Source of the DNA: an uncultured Winogradskyella sp.
GTDB lineage: Bacteria > Bacteroidota > Bacteroidia > Flavobacteriales > Flavobacteriaceae
Assembly: GCF_947498345.1 (NCBI RefSeq)
Contig: NZ_CANMJY010000002.1
Coordinates: 62,001 to 126,000 of the forward strand
Direction: 5' to 3'
DNA: 64,000 nucleotides
The notes beneath the pieces were generated by a model that saw only the letters and a list, made by a program, of their open reading frames with translations, was not told where the DNA came from and did no database searches. Shown here one piece after another: positions 45,427 to 53,937 of this stretch (positions are counted from its first letter, which is position 1; each line of letters begins with the position of its first letter). The position numbers were made by a program, and so were the translations under genes.

Positions 45427-46143
45427 TATATGCTTTATTTCATTATCGTGGAGTAACTCTTCTCCTCGTAATCGCAGCAATACCTGTGCAACCGCTATGG
45501 TATCTTTTTCGCAATATGTGATGATGCGATCTATATCATGATCTTCATAATATACACGATAAACTTCACTACCATCGATATCATCCTTTGGAGAGGGAAT
45601 ACCTAAAACATTAGTTAGTAGTTTAAGTGACGTATACGTTTTATAATCGCCAAATTTCCATAATTCTAAGGTATCGAGATGAGGTACTTCCCATGGTTTT
45701 TTACCAAAAAGATTGAGCTTATATGGTAATTCTATATTATGGATAATCATACGTCTTGCGATGTATGGAAAATCAAATTCCTTACCATTATGTGCGCAAA
45801 GTAAATGCTTGTTAGAGCTAAAATGTGATATCACCAGATTTTTGAAGTCCTTTAAAATCGTAATCTCTTCTCCATAAAATGATGTCACTCTAAAATTCCT
45901 GAGATCTCCTTCCATTTTAAAATAACCAACAGATATACAGATAATTTTACCAAATTCGGCCCAAATGCCTGCTCTATCATAAAATTCTTCAGCGGTAAAC
46001 TCTTCTTTACGTTGGTATCTGGATTTAGCACTCCAAAGCTCTTGTTTGGTAGTATCTAAATCAGAGAAGGTTTCAGTTTCAGGAACTGTTTCTATATCTA
46101 AGAATAATATGTTTTCTAGGTTGAGTTTGCTAATCATTTTCAC
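45424..46143 (-). CDS. DnaQ/PolB-like 3'-5' exonuclease
   Basis: 239 residues. Exo I F-L-D-I-E-T (D16, E18), Exo II A-H-N-G-K-E-F-D-F-P (about 117-126) and Exo III Y-C-E-K-D-T (about 209-214) give a DEDDy-type active site. It belongs to the stand-alone 'PolB 3'-5' exonuclease-like' group and should degrade ssDNA or RNA ends in the cytoplasm; the exact substrate is unknown. The start overlaps the upstream membrane-protein gene by 14 bases, so they share a transcript and possibly coupled translation. Last gene of a minus-strand run starting at 49891. Confidence 0.88.
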   Translation of the reverse strand: MKMISKLNLENILFLDIETVPETETFSDLDTTKQELWSAKSRYQRKEEFTAEEFYDRAGIWAEFGKIICISVGYFKMEGDLRNFRVTSFYGEEITILKDFKNLVISHFSSNKHLLCAHNGKEFDFPYIARRMIIHNIELPYKLNLFGKKPWEVPHLDTLELWKFGDYKTYTSLKLLTNVLGIPSPKDDIDGSEVYRVYYEDHDIDRIITYCEKDTIAVAQVLLRLRGEELLHDNEIKHI

Positions 46144-46600
46144 CTTTATAATTAAATAAAACTAATGCAAAAATCACATACTGAAAGTAATTTAATATAG
46201 ACGTAATCACATATAAAACGTAATTTTTGTTTAAATAACTGATGTAGTTTTCAAGATTTTCAAGGCTGTTTTCTTCAAAATTAATAAAGCCTCTGTATAA
46301 GATTTGTAAAGCCTGAATTACTATGCATAGAATAATAATTACTATGGGGATAGATTTAAGCTGCTTAATTACGAGCTCTTTTTTTGATATAAACCGCAAC
46401 CCTAAAACGACTAATAATGTAAAAGAAATAATTTGGATTAGTTCATTTAGCACAAAAATTAGTAATGGTTTCTGATTAATAAACATTAGAAAGTCTTTTA
46501 AAACTAATCCAGTAAAGTAAGCAGTTTCTATAAATAGAAACAAAGAAAATCCACCTATGAGTATATATAAAGTACTTTTATTTGTAATTGACTTGACCAT
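46130..46600 (-). CDS. Four-helix membrane protein, unknown
   Basis: 156 residues with four hydrophobic helices (about 12-32, 46-66, 84-105, 128-150) and few polar loops. The layout resembles small DUF-type integral membrane proteins of this phylum, such as DUF2975-like ones, but I cannot assign it firmly. Overlaps the exonuclease gene by 14 bases and lies 8 bases after the serine hydrolase gene, so it is within the minus-strand operon. No functional residues can be named. Confidence 0.6.
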   Translation of the reverse strand: MVKSITNKSTLYILIGGFSLFLFIETAYFTGLVLKDFLMFINQKPLLIFVLNELIQIISFTLLVVLGLRFISKKELVIKQLKSIPIVIIILCIVIQALQILYRGFINFEENSLENLENYISYLNKNYVLYVITSILNYFQYVIFALVLFNYKGEND

Positions 46601-46608
46601 TTTAATAT

Positions 46609-47766
46609 TTACTCACTCAACATTTCATATGCCTCATCAATATACAAACTGATATCGAAAGTGTAAATATCATCACTAGCTAAATTTGGTGATTTTTGAT
46701 GACCAAGCCTTACTATAATGACATTATCTTCTGGTTGTACAATTACATATTGTCCCAAATGCCCGCGCATCATAAAAAAGTTTTTATCTAATTGTGTATG
46801 TAGCCACCAACCATATCCATATTCCGGACTTTCGTCGAAACGTGGTTTTACGGACATTGCAACATAGCTAGAATCTATGATTTGTTTCCCATTCCATTTC
46901 CCATGATCTTTAAATAACTTTCCATAACGTGCAAAATCCTTAGCATTACTCGCTATACAACAATATGCTTTTACCAGATCATGATCCTCACTATCAACTT
47001 GCCACAATGTTGAGTTTTCTGAGCCTAACGGCTTCCATAGACTTTGTTCAAAATAGTCATACAGCTTTTTACCAGTAGCTTTTTCAATAACCATGGCTAA
47101 CATTTGGGTATCTCCACTTGCATATTTAAACACTTGGCCTGGTTCAGTTTCCATTTTTAAGCCATTCATTACTTTGGCTAAATCATCATCAAAATAAGCG
47201 CGTGTAGTTATAGATAAAGGCGAATAATAAGCTTCATCCCAATTTGTGCCAGATGCCATTGAGGATAAATCACCTACGGTCATATTTGCGGCTTTATCTT
47301 CGCAAAATGCAGGTAAAAAATCGCATACAGGTTGGTTTAAATTCTTTATAAAACCATCTTGAATTGCCATAAACATTAACCCAGAGACATAGCTTTTGGC
47401 CATTGAAAACGAATTAGATTTAGAATCTTCACCAAAACCATCGTAATATTCTTCAAACCAAATACTATCATTTTTTATAATCATGTAAGCAATTGTTCCC
47501 CAATCCTTATTGGCATTAGCTAAAGTTTCAGTTGGTTTTACAGAATTATGAGCTTTATGATTTGGCCAAGGTTGTGGGTTATTACTCGCTTCGATAGGTT
47601 TTACATCAAACTCTTTATAATCTTCTAAAAAGGCAGTAGTATGACCTTTCATGTATATAGTTCTTACAGCTTTGATTAAATAGTCTGTATCTGTGATGTA
47701 TAGGATGGCGATTACTAAACCAAAAAAGATGATTAAAAATTTAAATAATTTTTTAAGGAATTTCAT
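46609..47766 (-). CDS. Serine hydrolase, beta-lactamase class C fold
   Basis: 385 residues. N-terminal hydrophobic anchor or signal (7-24) with no lipobox. Catalytic S-M-A-K at S121-K124. Y-A-S-G-D near 212 takes the place of Y-x-N, and M-R-G-H-L-G-Q-Y near 331-338 serves as the third motif. The family contains carboxypeptidases, esterases and beta-lactamases; the sequence does not tell which. Located in the periplasm or on the outer face of the inner membrane. It lies 12 bases after the DUF4442 gene and 8 bases before the four-helix protein gene. Confidence 0.88.
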   Translation of the reverse strand: MKFLKKLFKFLIIFFGLVIAILYITDTDYLIKAVRTIYMKGHTTAFLEDYKEFDVKPIEASNNPQPWPNHKAHNSVKPTETLANANKDWGTIAYMIIKNDSIWFEEYYDGFGEDSKSNSFSMAKSYVSGLMFMAIQDGFIKNLNQPVCDFLPAFCEDKAANMTVGDLSSMASGTNWDEAYYSPLSITTRAYFDDDLAKVMNGLKMETEPGQVFKYASGDTQMLAMVIEKATGKKLYDYFEQSLWKPLGSENSTLWQVDSEDHDLVKAYCCIASNAKDFARYGKLFKDHGKWNGKQIIDSSYVAMSVKPRFDESPEYGYGWWLHTQLDKNFFMMRGHLGQYVIVQPEDNVIIVRLGHQKSPNLASDDIYTFDISLYIDEAYEMLSE

Positions 47767-47778
47767 TAAGGTAATTTA

Positions 47779-48300
47779 TTAGTTCTTTGTTCTACGTTTT
47801 TTAAGCTTTTCTTTATAAAAACGCTTGTTTGCGATATAAAGTGTTTTATTAAAAGTAGCAATTATATTCTGTTTTTCATCAATGAGACTCATTGTCTTTA
47901 TAATATCAGTTTCATGATGTTCGGCAACGTTCTGTTTTATAGCTTCAATGTCTTCTTTTGTAAATATAAATTCGCCATAGGTGGTTGATCTTGCAGGTTT
48001 TTTATAACGTGCTTCAACAGCTTTATCCCAAACCACATAATCCTCACCAAGAATCTGAATCAATTGAATCATATATATAGGGTCTGTAGCGGCTAACATA
48101 CTGCCTCCAAAAATAGAGCCTGCATAGTTTCTGTTTTTCCAATTGAGTTTCAATCGTATTTTCACATAATGTAAATCGTCACTAACTTCAATGATTCTGG
48201 CTGTGGTTCTTCGGTACATCGGTGACCAGTTAAAACCATACTTGTATAGCGCTGAAACGCTAAAGAAACGCTTTAATAATTCTGTACCCAATTTGTACAT
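47779..48300 (-). CDS. DUF4442 (hotdog-fold, thioesterase-like) protein
   Basis: 173 residues. Hotdog pattern with the N-terminal R-T-T-A-R strand and the long helix motif N-Y-A-G-S-I-F-G-G-S-M-L-A-A-T-D-P (about 58-74), then V-E-A-R-Y-K-K-P-A-R-S. DUF4442 proteins are related to acyl-CoA thioesterases (PaaI/YiiD), with the Asp in the helix as a candidate active residue. Likely cytoplasmic. Its ATG overlaps the ogt stop by one base (TAATG), so translation is coupled to ogt. The Lys/Arg tail is unusual but small. Confidence 0.8.
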   Translation of the reverse strand: MYKLGTELLKRFFSVSALYKYGFNWSPMYRRTTARIIEVSDDLHYVKIRLKLNWKNRNYAGSIFGGSMLAATDPIYMIQLIQILGEDYVVWDKAVEARYKKPARSTTYGEFIFTKEDIEAIKQNVAEHHETDIIKTMSLIDEKQNIIATFNKTLYIANKRFYKEKLKKRRTKN

Positions 48301-48773
48301 TAAAATAGGGTTTGTTGTTTGTATTCACTCTCGTGATTGAGCAACCATTGTTTTCTATGTAGGCCACCAGCATAACCTGTTAAACTACCGTCGCTACCTA
48401 TAACACGATGGCAAGGCACAATAATCCAAAGAGGATTTTTACCATTGGCACTAGCTGCAGCCCTAATCGCTTTTACATCACCTAATTGCTTTGATAAGTC
48501 TAAGTAAGAGATGGTTTTACCATAAGGAATGGTTTCGAGTTGTTTCCATACTTTCTTCTGAAATACAGTGCCTTCGGGATTTAATTTTAAGTCGAAAGAT
48601 TTACGCTCGTTTTTAAAATAGGCCTTAAGCTGTGTTACACAATCTAAAAGAGGTTCTGGAATAACTTCAGATAATTGATGTTGTTTGTCTAATATTGAAA
48701 CAGAAGCAATACCATCATTGTTTCCAACAATTTTTGCTTGACCAAGAGGTGTTTCAATATAACAGGTTAACAT
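48300..48773 (-). CDS. ogt: Methylated-DNA--protein-cysteine methyltransferase
   Basis: 157 residues. The methyl-acceptor motif I-V-P-C-H-R-V is at C121 (P120-C-H-R). N-terminal RNase H-like fold and the helix P-Y-G-K-T-I-S-Y are typical of Ogt. It repairs O6-alkylguanine by transferring the alkyl group to Cys121 and is used once. Overlaps the genes on both sides by a single base, so it is part of a tightly packed operon with the CNNM/CBS gene and the DUF4442 gene. No Ada-type regulatory domain is attached. Confidence 0.95.
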   Translation of the reverse strand: MLTCYIETPLGQAKIVGNNDGIASVSILDKQHQLSEVIPEPLLDCVTQLKAYFKNERKSFDLKLNPEGTVFQKKVWKQLETIPYGKTISYLDLSKQLGDVKAIRAAASANGKNPLWIIVPCHRVIGSDGSLTGYAGGLHRKQWLLNHESEYKQQTLF

Positions 48774-49891
48774 TAGTTTTCGGGATTATCGTTTTCTATT
48801 AGCCCCAAACGTTTGGCTCTGCTTTCCCAACTTTTTCTGGCCAACATTTGCAGGTCAGATACATTATCGCTTTCATCCATAATTTCTAGTCCAAGAAGCG
48901 TTTCAATAACATCTTCCATAGTAACTAAGCCACTGACAGAACCATATTCGTCAACAACTAAAGCCATATGATTACGGCTTTCTACCAACTGTTCAAACAG
49001 TTTTGGAATAGGTATACTGCGATTAACAATAATAATATTTCGTTTAATATCTAAAAGTAATTTAGAGCCATTACCAAGAGCCATTTCTTTAAAGACTTCA
49101 TCTTTTAGAACCAGACCTGTTATATTATCTGTATCATCAGTATAAACAGGAATGCGAGAAAAACGAATATTTTGGTTTGCCGCAAAAAAAGTTTCGATAT
49201 TCATCGTCTCATTTTCAGTTTTCATCACTGTGCGAGGAGTCATAATATCTTTGGCTTGTACTTCTTTAAAGGTTAACAGGTTTTTGATGACTTTGCTTTC
49301 ATTTTCTTCAAATACGCCTTCTTCATGAGCAATTTCGGTCATCGCTACAAAACCTTCGCGACTCAATACACTCCCATGACCTTTACCTCCAATTAATTTT
49401 GTTGTGAGTTGAAGTAACCACAAAATGCCTGTCCACTTTAATGGAAATATCAATACCTTTAGGGCTTTTGCTGTAAAGTTGGCCAACTGTTTCCAAAAGG
49501 TAGCACCTATGGTTTTAGGGATAATTTCTGAAGCTACTAATATTAAGATCGTCATAATCGTAGAAACTACACCAACCATTAAATCTTCGGTAAATTCCAT
49601 ACCAAGAATACTGCGTTTAGTGGTTCCATAAAGTTCTGCATAAGCGACTTTGGCCTGTACACCAACCAAGATAGCACCAACGGTATGTGCAATGGTGTTT
49701 AACGTAAGAATAGCAATTAAAGGACGGTCAACATCCTTTTTTAATTCTTCTAAATCATCAGCGTAAGCTTTACCTTCTTTCTTTTTTACATTGATAAATG
49801 TAGGCGTAATACTGAGTAAAACGGCCTCGAGAATAGAACATAAAAATGAAAAGAAAATAGAAATTATGGCGTAAAAAATGAGTAAGCCCAT
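48773..49891 (-). CDS. Hemolysin/CNNM-family membrane protein with CBS pair
   Basis: 372 residues. CNNM (DUF21) transmembrane domain about 1-190 with helices near 3-25, 60-80, 95-125 and 130-160, and the cytoplasmic T-P-R-x-V segment near 218. CBS pair about 200-335 (P-V-Y-T-D-D, L-V-V-D-E-Y-G-S-V-S-G-L-V-T). The usual C-terminal CorC_HlyC domain is nearly absent; the chain ends about 35 residues after the CBS pair. Members are probably Mg/Co transport or export proteins regulated by nucleotides. First gene of the operon that runs to the exonuclease. Confidence 0.9.
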   Translation of the reverse strand: MGLLIFYAIISIFFSFLCSILEAVLLSITPTFINVKKKEGKAYADDLEELKKDVDRPLIAILTLNTIAHTVGAILVGVQAKVAYAELYGTTKRSILGMEFTEDLMVGVVSTIMTILILVASEIIPKTIGATFWKQLANFTAKALKVLIFPLKWTGILWLLQLTTKLIGGKGHGSVLSREGFVAMTEIAHEEGVFEENESKVIKNLLTFKEVQAKDIMTPRTVMKTENETMNIETFFAANQNIRFSRIPVYTDDTDNITGLVLKDEVFKEMALGNGSKLLLDIKRNIIIVNRSIPIPKLFEQLVESRNHMALVVDEYGSVSGLVTMEDVIETLLGLEIMDESDNVSDLQMLARKSWESRAKRLGLIENDNPEN

Positions 49892-49972
49892 TAATGTATT
49901 GAAGTTTAGTTATCACAAAGTTACAAAATGAATAGTTAAAACAATGTTGAAATAAAATTCATAAATTATAAC

Positions 49973-50692
49973 ATGAAAAAATCACTTCTATTCATTATAA
50001 TGTTTGTGTCATTACATCTGTGGTCACAAACAAAAGGTAAAGTAACATATTTGGTCTCCTTAGATAAAACAGAGCTAGAAGCTCCCTATGAAAACCCTGA
50101 TAATTCTGAAGCAAAAAATAAAGCTTTAAATATACTTAACGAAGCACAACCTGTCGAAGCCTATTTAATTTTTAATGACAGTGTTGCTAGTTATTATGTT
50201 CAGGATAAAGATGCACCCATGTTCGAAAATAATGATGGTGCTATTTCAATTACTCCAACAGGAATTAATTTTACCTGGATACGAGCTGGTGGAGAACGTT
50301 ATTTTTATACAGACTGGAGTCGAGATTACAACATCAGTACATTTGATTTAATTGGTAAAAAGAAACGTTTAATTGCTCAAGATATTGATTGGATGATTAC
50401 AGAAGAGGAAAAGAAAATTAATGGTTATTTATGTATAAAAGCTGTAGATAGTTCTAACGAAAAAAGAATAGCATGGTTTACAAAGGATATACCCGTAAAA
50501 CATGGACCTAGAAATATAAATGGTCTACCAGGCCTAATTTTAGAATTTTACGATAATAAATTCAGTTATATTGCTCAAAGCGTTGAACTAAACCACAAGG
50601 GGGTTGCAGAAATAAAAGAGCCTATGGAAGGAGATTTAATTACTCAAGAAGAATTAAAAAAGCTATCAGGTAATCCTTTTGGTAAAGATTAA
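49973..50692 (+). CDS. GLPGLI-family secreted protein
   Basis: 239 residues. Signal peptide 1-18 (W-S-Q). The signature N-G-L-P-G-L-I-L-E-F is near 182-191, preceded by W-F-T-K-D-I-P. This Bacteroidota family is of unknown function and probably sits in the periplasm or at the outer membrane, often with TonB-dependent or peptide-handling genes; none lies next to it here. It is divergent from the CNNM operon, with its own terminator at 50698-50733. Confidence 0.88.
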   Translation: MKKSLLFIIMFVSLHLWSQTKGKVTYLVSLDKTELEAPYENPDNSEAKNKALNILNEAQPVEAYLIFNDSVASYYVQDKDAPMFENNDGAISITPTGINFTWIRAGGERYFYTDWSRDYNISTFDLIGKKKRLIAQDIDWMITEEEKKINGYLCIKAVDSSNEKRIAWFTKDIPVKHGPRNINGLPGLILEFYDNKFSYIAQSVELNHKGVAEIKEPMEGDLITQEELKKLSGNPFGKD

Positions 50693-50697
50693 AACAT

Positions 50698-50733
50698 AAA
50701 AAAGCCTTAGCTATTTAAGTTAAGGCTTTTTTT
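50698..50733. terminator. Bidirectional terminator
   Basis: AAAAAAGCCTTA and TAAGGCTTTTTTT (50698-50733) form a stem of about 12 bp with T-tracts on both sides, between the convergent GLPGLI and coiled-coil protein genes. Confidence 0.9.
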
Positions 50734-50750
50734 AGTTCTGATTGATTTGC

Positions 50751-51401
50751 TTAGTTCTTTTTAGCAGCACGTTTAGCTTCTCTGGTTGCGTGCTCAACTT
50801 CACGTTTTGCTTTTTCTAATTCACGTTCTGCACGCTCTAGTTCGCGTTTAGCTCTAGCTTCGGCCTTTTCAGTTTCTTTTTTAGCATCAGCACCTGAGAT
50901 AAAGTACTTTAAATCTTGACCGAGTTTATTGATTTTTTCGGTAAAGCCTTTTGATGCTGCTTCGGTATCCACATATATTCTTAGATGCCCTTTGGTTAAT
51001 TTACATTCAAAAACTGCATCTCCATTTTGGCTATCTGACCATAAGTATGTATTTCCTTTTATACTAAGATTTCCTTTTCCTAATTGGTCTAACAACATTG
51101 TTTTTACACCTTCGTTTTTAGATTTGTGGTAGCTAGCCCTAAACTTATAACTATCATCAGAGATTGAAATAGAAACTGAGCTATTGTGCTGGTCGTTGTC
51201 GGTATCGACTTCAATAGAATACGATGATGTTGAACTAGAGCTAGAGGTTGAAATTGAAGGTGGTTCTGGTGGTTCAGGTGTTGTTTGTGCATTAAGTCCT
51301 AATGTTAAAAATAGTGTTGTAATAAGCATTAAACAAGTAATTCTTTTTGCATCTACTATTCTGATGCTTCTTTCTACTTTTTTTGATTTTTTGAAATTCA
51401 T
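50751..51401 (-). CDS. Secreted coiled-coil protein under the two-component-system box
   Basis: 216 residues. Long basic n-region, hydrophobic core at about 24-36 and a likely cut at L-N-A-Q, so it is exported. A Pro/Ser-rich segment (40-62) follows. Then comes a beta domain (about 62-160), with S-V-S-I-S-I-S-D-D and an L-W-S-D-S-Q-N-G-D motif. The tail (about 175-216) is an Ala/Glu/Arg/Lys heptad-like helix (repeated R-E-L-E-K/R-A), likely a coiled coil. No known family. It is preceded by three 11-bp-phased GTTAATGCT-type repeats and a TACATTTG element, the same pattern as before the two-component locus. A second in-frame Met (residue 25) is possible but shortens the n-region. Confidence 0.7.
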   Translation of the reverse strand: MNFKKSKKVERSIRIVDAKRITCLMLITTLFLTLGLNAQTTPEPPEPPSISTSSSSSTSSYSIEVDTDNDQHNSSVSISISDDSYKFRASYHKSKNEGVKTMLLDQLGKGNLSIKGNTYLWSDSQNGDAVFECKLTKGHLRIYVDTEAASKGFTEKINKLGQDLKYFISGADAKKETEKAEARAKRELERAERELEKAKREVEHATREAKRAAKKN

Positions 51402-51429
51402 GATTATTCGTTTTTAATTGATTATGAAA

Positions 51430-51437
51430 CAAATGTA
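51430..51437 (-). promoter_or_regulatory. -7 element of the coiled-coil protein gene
   Basis: TACATTTG on the minus strand fits TAnnTTTG. It starts 37 bases from the near edge of the repeat box (51474) and lacks a clear -33 TTG, as expected of an activator-dependent promoter. Confidence 0.6.
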
Positions 51438-51473
51438 GATGACAAAAACGACGTAAAAAAGAAAATGCCAGAC

Positions 51474-51501
51474 GTTAACCTAGCATTAACCAAGCATTAA
51501 C
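51474..51501 (-). promoter_or_regulatory. Triple direct-repeat box, probable response-regulator site
   Basis: Minus strand: GTTAATGCTTG, GTTAATGCTAG, GTTAAC in tandem, exactly 11 bases per turn. The last 18 bases (GTTAACCTAGCATTAACC read on the plus strand, 51474-51491) recur at 53938-53955. Between box and -7 both promoters carry AAAAAAGAAAATG (plus-strand reading) at the same distance. Confidence 0.65.
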
Positions 51502-51580
51502 TTGAATTTCATTTTAACCCAGTCGAAAGACTTTCTGGTTAGACATAGTAAAAGGTTTAAACTGCACTCATGACCTATCA

Positions 51581-52267
51581 TTAACTTATCTTAAATTCTA
51601 AGCCAACATTTCTAATACTCTCTATGGATATTGAAGAATCTAGTTTAAAATATTTGCGTAGCCTGCTTATAAAAACATCCATACTTCTGCCCGAAAAGAA
51701 ATCGTCATTTTCCCAAACGGCCTTTAAGATGTCTTCGCGTTTTAATAGCTGGTTTTTATGATGGTATAAAAACAGTATAAGTTCTCCTTCTTTTTGGGTG
51801 AGTTGCTTTTTGTAATCATCACAGGTCAGTTCTAATCTTTTGGTATCAAGACTGTAGTTACTGATTTTTATAATTTCAGTTTTTTGTAATTGTGTTGATA
51901 CTTTTTCTGTACGTTTTAAAATATTGTTAAGCCTAAGTACGAGCTCATCAGCTTCAAAAGGTTTAATGATGTAGTCATCTGCACCAAGTTTTAGACCTTT
52001 AATTTTATCTTCTTTGAGTTTGCGTGCTGTTAAAAATATAAAAGGCGTTTCAGGGTTAATATCTACAATGTTTTCTGCTAAAGTGAAGCCATCCATTTTT
52101 GGCATCATCACATCGAAAACGCAAATGTTGTAAATGTCTTTTTTAAATAATTCTAAAGCTTCTTTACCATCTTTAGCCCAAGTTATGATATAGCCTGATA
52201 TTTCTAAATATTGCTTTAGGATGTTTCCAAAATCTAAATCATCTTCTGCCAGTAAAATGTGCTTCAT
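51581..52267 (-). CDS. OmpR-family response regulator
   Basis: 228 residues. Receiver domain 1-120 with the acidic pair D9-D10 (A-E-D-D), phospho-acceptor D52 (V-F-D-V-M-M-P) and K about 103 (I-I-K-P-F). Winged-helix DNA-binding domain about 130-225 (L-T-Q-K-E-G-E-L-I-L, D-V-F-I-S-R-L-R-K). It lies 12 bases after the kinase gene. OmpR-type regulators bind as dimers to direct repeats spaced 10-11 bp, exactly the pattern found upstream of this locus and of the coiled-coil gene. Resembles RprY-type regulators of Bacteroidota, but the family name is a suggestion. Confidence 0.92.
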   Translation of the reverse strand: MKHILLAEDDLDFGNILKQYLEISGYIITWAKDGKEALELFKKDIYNICVFDVMMPKMDGFTLAENIVDINPETPFIFLTARKLKEDKIKGLKLGADDYIIKPFEADELVLRLNNILKRTEKVSTQLQKTEIIKISNYSLDTKRLELTCDDYKKQLTQKEGELILFLYHHKNQLLKREDILKAVWENDDFFSGRSMDVFISRLRKYFKLDSSISIESIRNVGLEFKIS

Positions 52268-52279
52268 AATAATTGATTT

Positions 52280-53674
52280 TTAATGAAATGGAATGTTTAA
52301 AATAAGTGTTGTACCCTTTCCTTCTTTACTTTTTACAGTTATGTTTCCATTATGGGCCTTAATGATTTGATTGGTATAATATAAACCAAGTCCAAGCCCT
52401 TTTACATTGTGGATTTCTTTATGTCCTGCTCTAAAAAATTTATCAAACACGTACTTTTTGTCTTTGTCAGAAATACCACGACCATCATCTTTAATAGAAA
52501 TTTTTAATTCTGAATTACTTTCAATTGTACAATCAATAACACTATCATCTTCGGAGTATTTTACAGCGTTTTCCAGAATGTTTAAAAGCGCTGTGGTTAC
52601 ATAAAATTTATCGAGATGGATAGTTTTATTTAATATTGAAAAATTTCTGCTTAGCGTGACATTTTTAGATTTTACTGATAGCATAAAGTCGTCTAAAACC
52701 GTGTTGATATAATCTTTGATATTTACAGACTCTTTATTGAGATGAATTTCTTGATAGCCTAAGCTATTACTTAAGACCTGATCAATAAGTTTTTGCAACC
52801 GTTTATTTTGACGCTCTATAGTATTTACAGTATTATCGATAAGTTGAGGTTGTTGTTTTACGTTATTATTCTTCAGCATTTTGGTAGCTAAAGTTAAGGT
52901 GGCTAAAGGGGTTTTAAGCTCGTGTGTAATATTATTGACAAAGTCGGTTTTAATATCTGCAATTTTCTTTTGTTTAATTAAACTTTTAATAGCGTAGTAG
53001 AGTAATCCGATAACTGTAGTAAATATGAGTAAGGATAATAGTAAAAGCCCAAGCATTTGCTTAAATACAATTTTTTTCCAGCCAGCGATATCCATCTCAT
53101 CTTCTGTTTGAAACGTTAAGTAGAATGTAACTTCTGCATTTTTACCATTAATAACTCTACTCGATGAATGGTCGGTTTGCCAGCTAGTTGTGCTAATCCC
53201 TATGCTATTATCTTCGGCTATAAAGTTACCTAATGCAATTTTTTTGGGTGTTGTATTGATATTAAAAAGCGTATCGTTTTTTGTTGAATCCTGAAGTATT
53301 ATTGTGGTAACTTTTTTGCGGTACTTAATACCATAAGGGATATTACTTTTAAGTAACTCTTTTTGATATTCAGCGATATAAGTGTCGTTTATTGAGTCTA
53401 TTACATTTTCTAAATTTATAATAACCTCCTCTTTTTCTATTAAATTAAACTTGTAATCTATAAGCTTATTTATAAAGTGTTCTTGCCAAAAATCGGATAA
53501 TGAATCTAGTGCAGGAGAAAAATCATCTATCTTAGCTATTGAAGTTTTAGTCTCAGCTATGAAGGCTTTTTTCTTTAGCTCATAGGTGTTATTGATTAAA
53601 TAGCCTTGAATTATAGAAAGTGCTATTAAGCCTAAAGCAGAAGCAATTATTAAGTGGTTGATTTTTCTTTTCAT
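52280..53674 (-). CDS. Sensor histidine kinase
   Basis: 464 residues. Two membrane helices (about 8-26 and 208-230) frame a periplasmic sensor of about 180 residues with no known fold. HisKA: F-V-N-N-I-T-H-E-L-K-T-P, phospho-His H251. HATPase_c: N-box N-I-L-E-N-A-V-K, G1 D-D-G-R-G-I-S, G2 G-L-G-L-G-L-Y. Autophosphorylates in response to an envelope signal and passes phosphate to the adjacent regulator. The order kinase-then-regulator and the long sensor resemble RprX-type kinases. The gene is preceded by a 28-codon ORF and a 16-bp stem-loop, so its expression may be attenuated. Confidence 0.92.
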   Translation of the reverse strand: MKRKINHLIIASALGLIALSIIQGYLINNTYELKKKAFIAETKTSIAKIDDFSPALDSLSDFWQEHFINKLIDYKFNLIEKEEVIINLENVIDSINDTYIAEYQKELLKSNIPYGIKYRKKVTTIILQDSTKNDTLFNINTTPKKIALGNFIAEDNSIGISTTSWQTDHSSSRVINGKNAEVTFYLTFQTEDEMDIAGWKKIVFKQMLGLLLLSLLIFTTVIGLLYYAIKSLIKQKKIADIKTDFVNNITHELKTPLATLTLATKMLKNNNVKQQPQLIDNTVNTIERQNKRLQKLIDQVLSNSLGYQEIHLNKESVNIKDYINTVLDDFMLSVKSKNVTLSRNFSILNKTIHLDKFYVTTALLNILENAVKYSEDDSVIDCTIESNSELKISIKDDGRGISDKDKKYVFDKFFRAGHKEIHNVKGLGLGLYYTNQIIKAHNGNITVKSKEGKGTTLILNIPFH

Positions 53675-53696
53675 ACAATACCGTAAGTTAAAAATA

Positions 53697-53760
53697 AAAC
53701 AGAGTTTATAGTTTTAAGATTGATTGATTTTTTTGATTGATGATACTATAAACTCTGTTT
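53697..53760 (-). terminator. Long stem-loop between the 28-codon ORF and the kinase gene
   Basis: AAACAGAGTTTATAGT (53697-53712) and ACTATAAACTCTGTTT (53745-53760) are perfectly complementary, 16 bp, with a 32-base loop. Leftward transcription passes the stem and then meets TTTTATTTTT. That makes it a terminator or attenuator that would limit kinase/regulator expression after the small ORF. Confidence 0.65.
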
Positions 53761-53775
53761 AAAATGTTGAAATCA

Positions 53776-53862
53776 TTATCTAAAACGTCTTTTGGTATTC
53801 CAGTTATACGACTTAGTTCTTTGATCTCTTTCTGTGATTTGATTGTTGTTTAACGTTCTCAT
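53776..53862 (-). CDS. 28-residue basic leader peptide ORF
   Basis: ATG at 53862, TAA at 53776-53778; 28 residues starting MRTLNNNQITERDQ and ending W-N-T-K-R-R-F-R. It is highly basic at the C-terminus. The promoter (TAGATTTG at 53894-53901 plus the repeat box at 53938-53955) points straight at it, 32 bases from the -7 to the start. It is followed by the 16-bp stem-loop, then the kinase. It could be a real small protein, a leader peptide, or chance. It is too short for annotation programs. Confidence 0.45.
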   Translation of the reverse strand: MRTLNNNQITERDQRTKSYNWNTKRRFR

Positions 53863-53893
53863 GATTAAATGATTTTAATGATTGATGATGGTA

Positions 53894-53901
53894 CAAATCT
53901 A
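53894..53901 (-). promoter_or_regulatory. -7 element of the two-component locus
   Basis: TAGATTTG on the minus strand (TAnnTTTG). It starts 37 bases from the repeat box edge (53938), the identical spacing to the coiled-coil gene promoter. Confidence 0.6.
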
Positions 53902-53937
53902 GAGTGAAGAGTTAAGAGAAAAAAGAAAATGAGTTAG

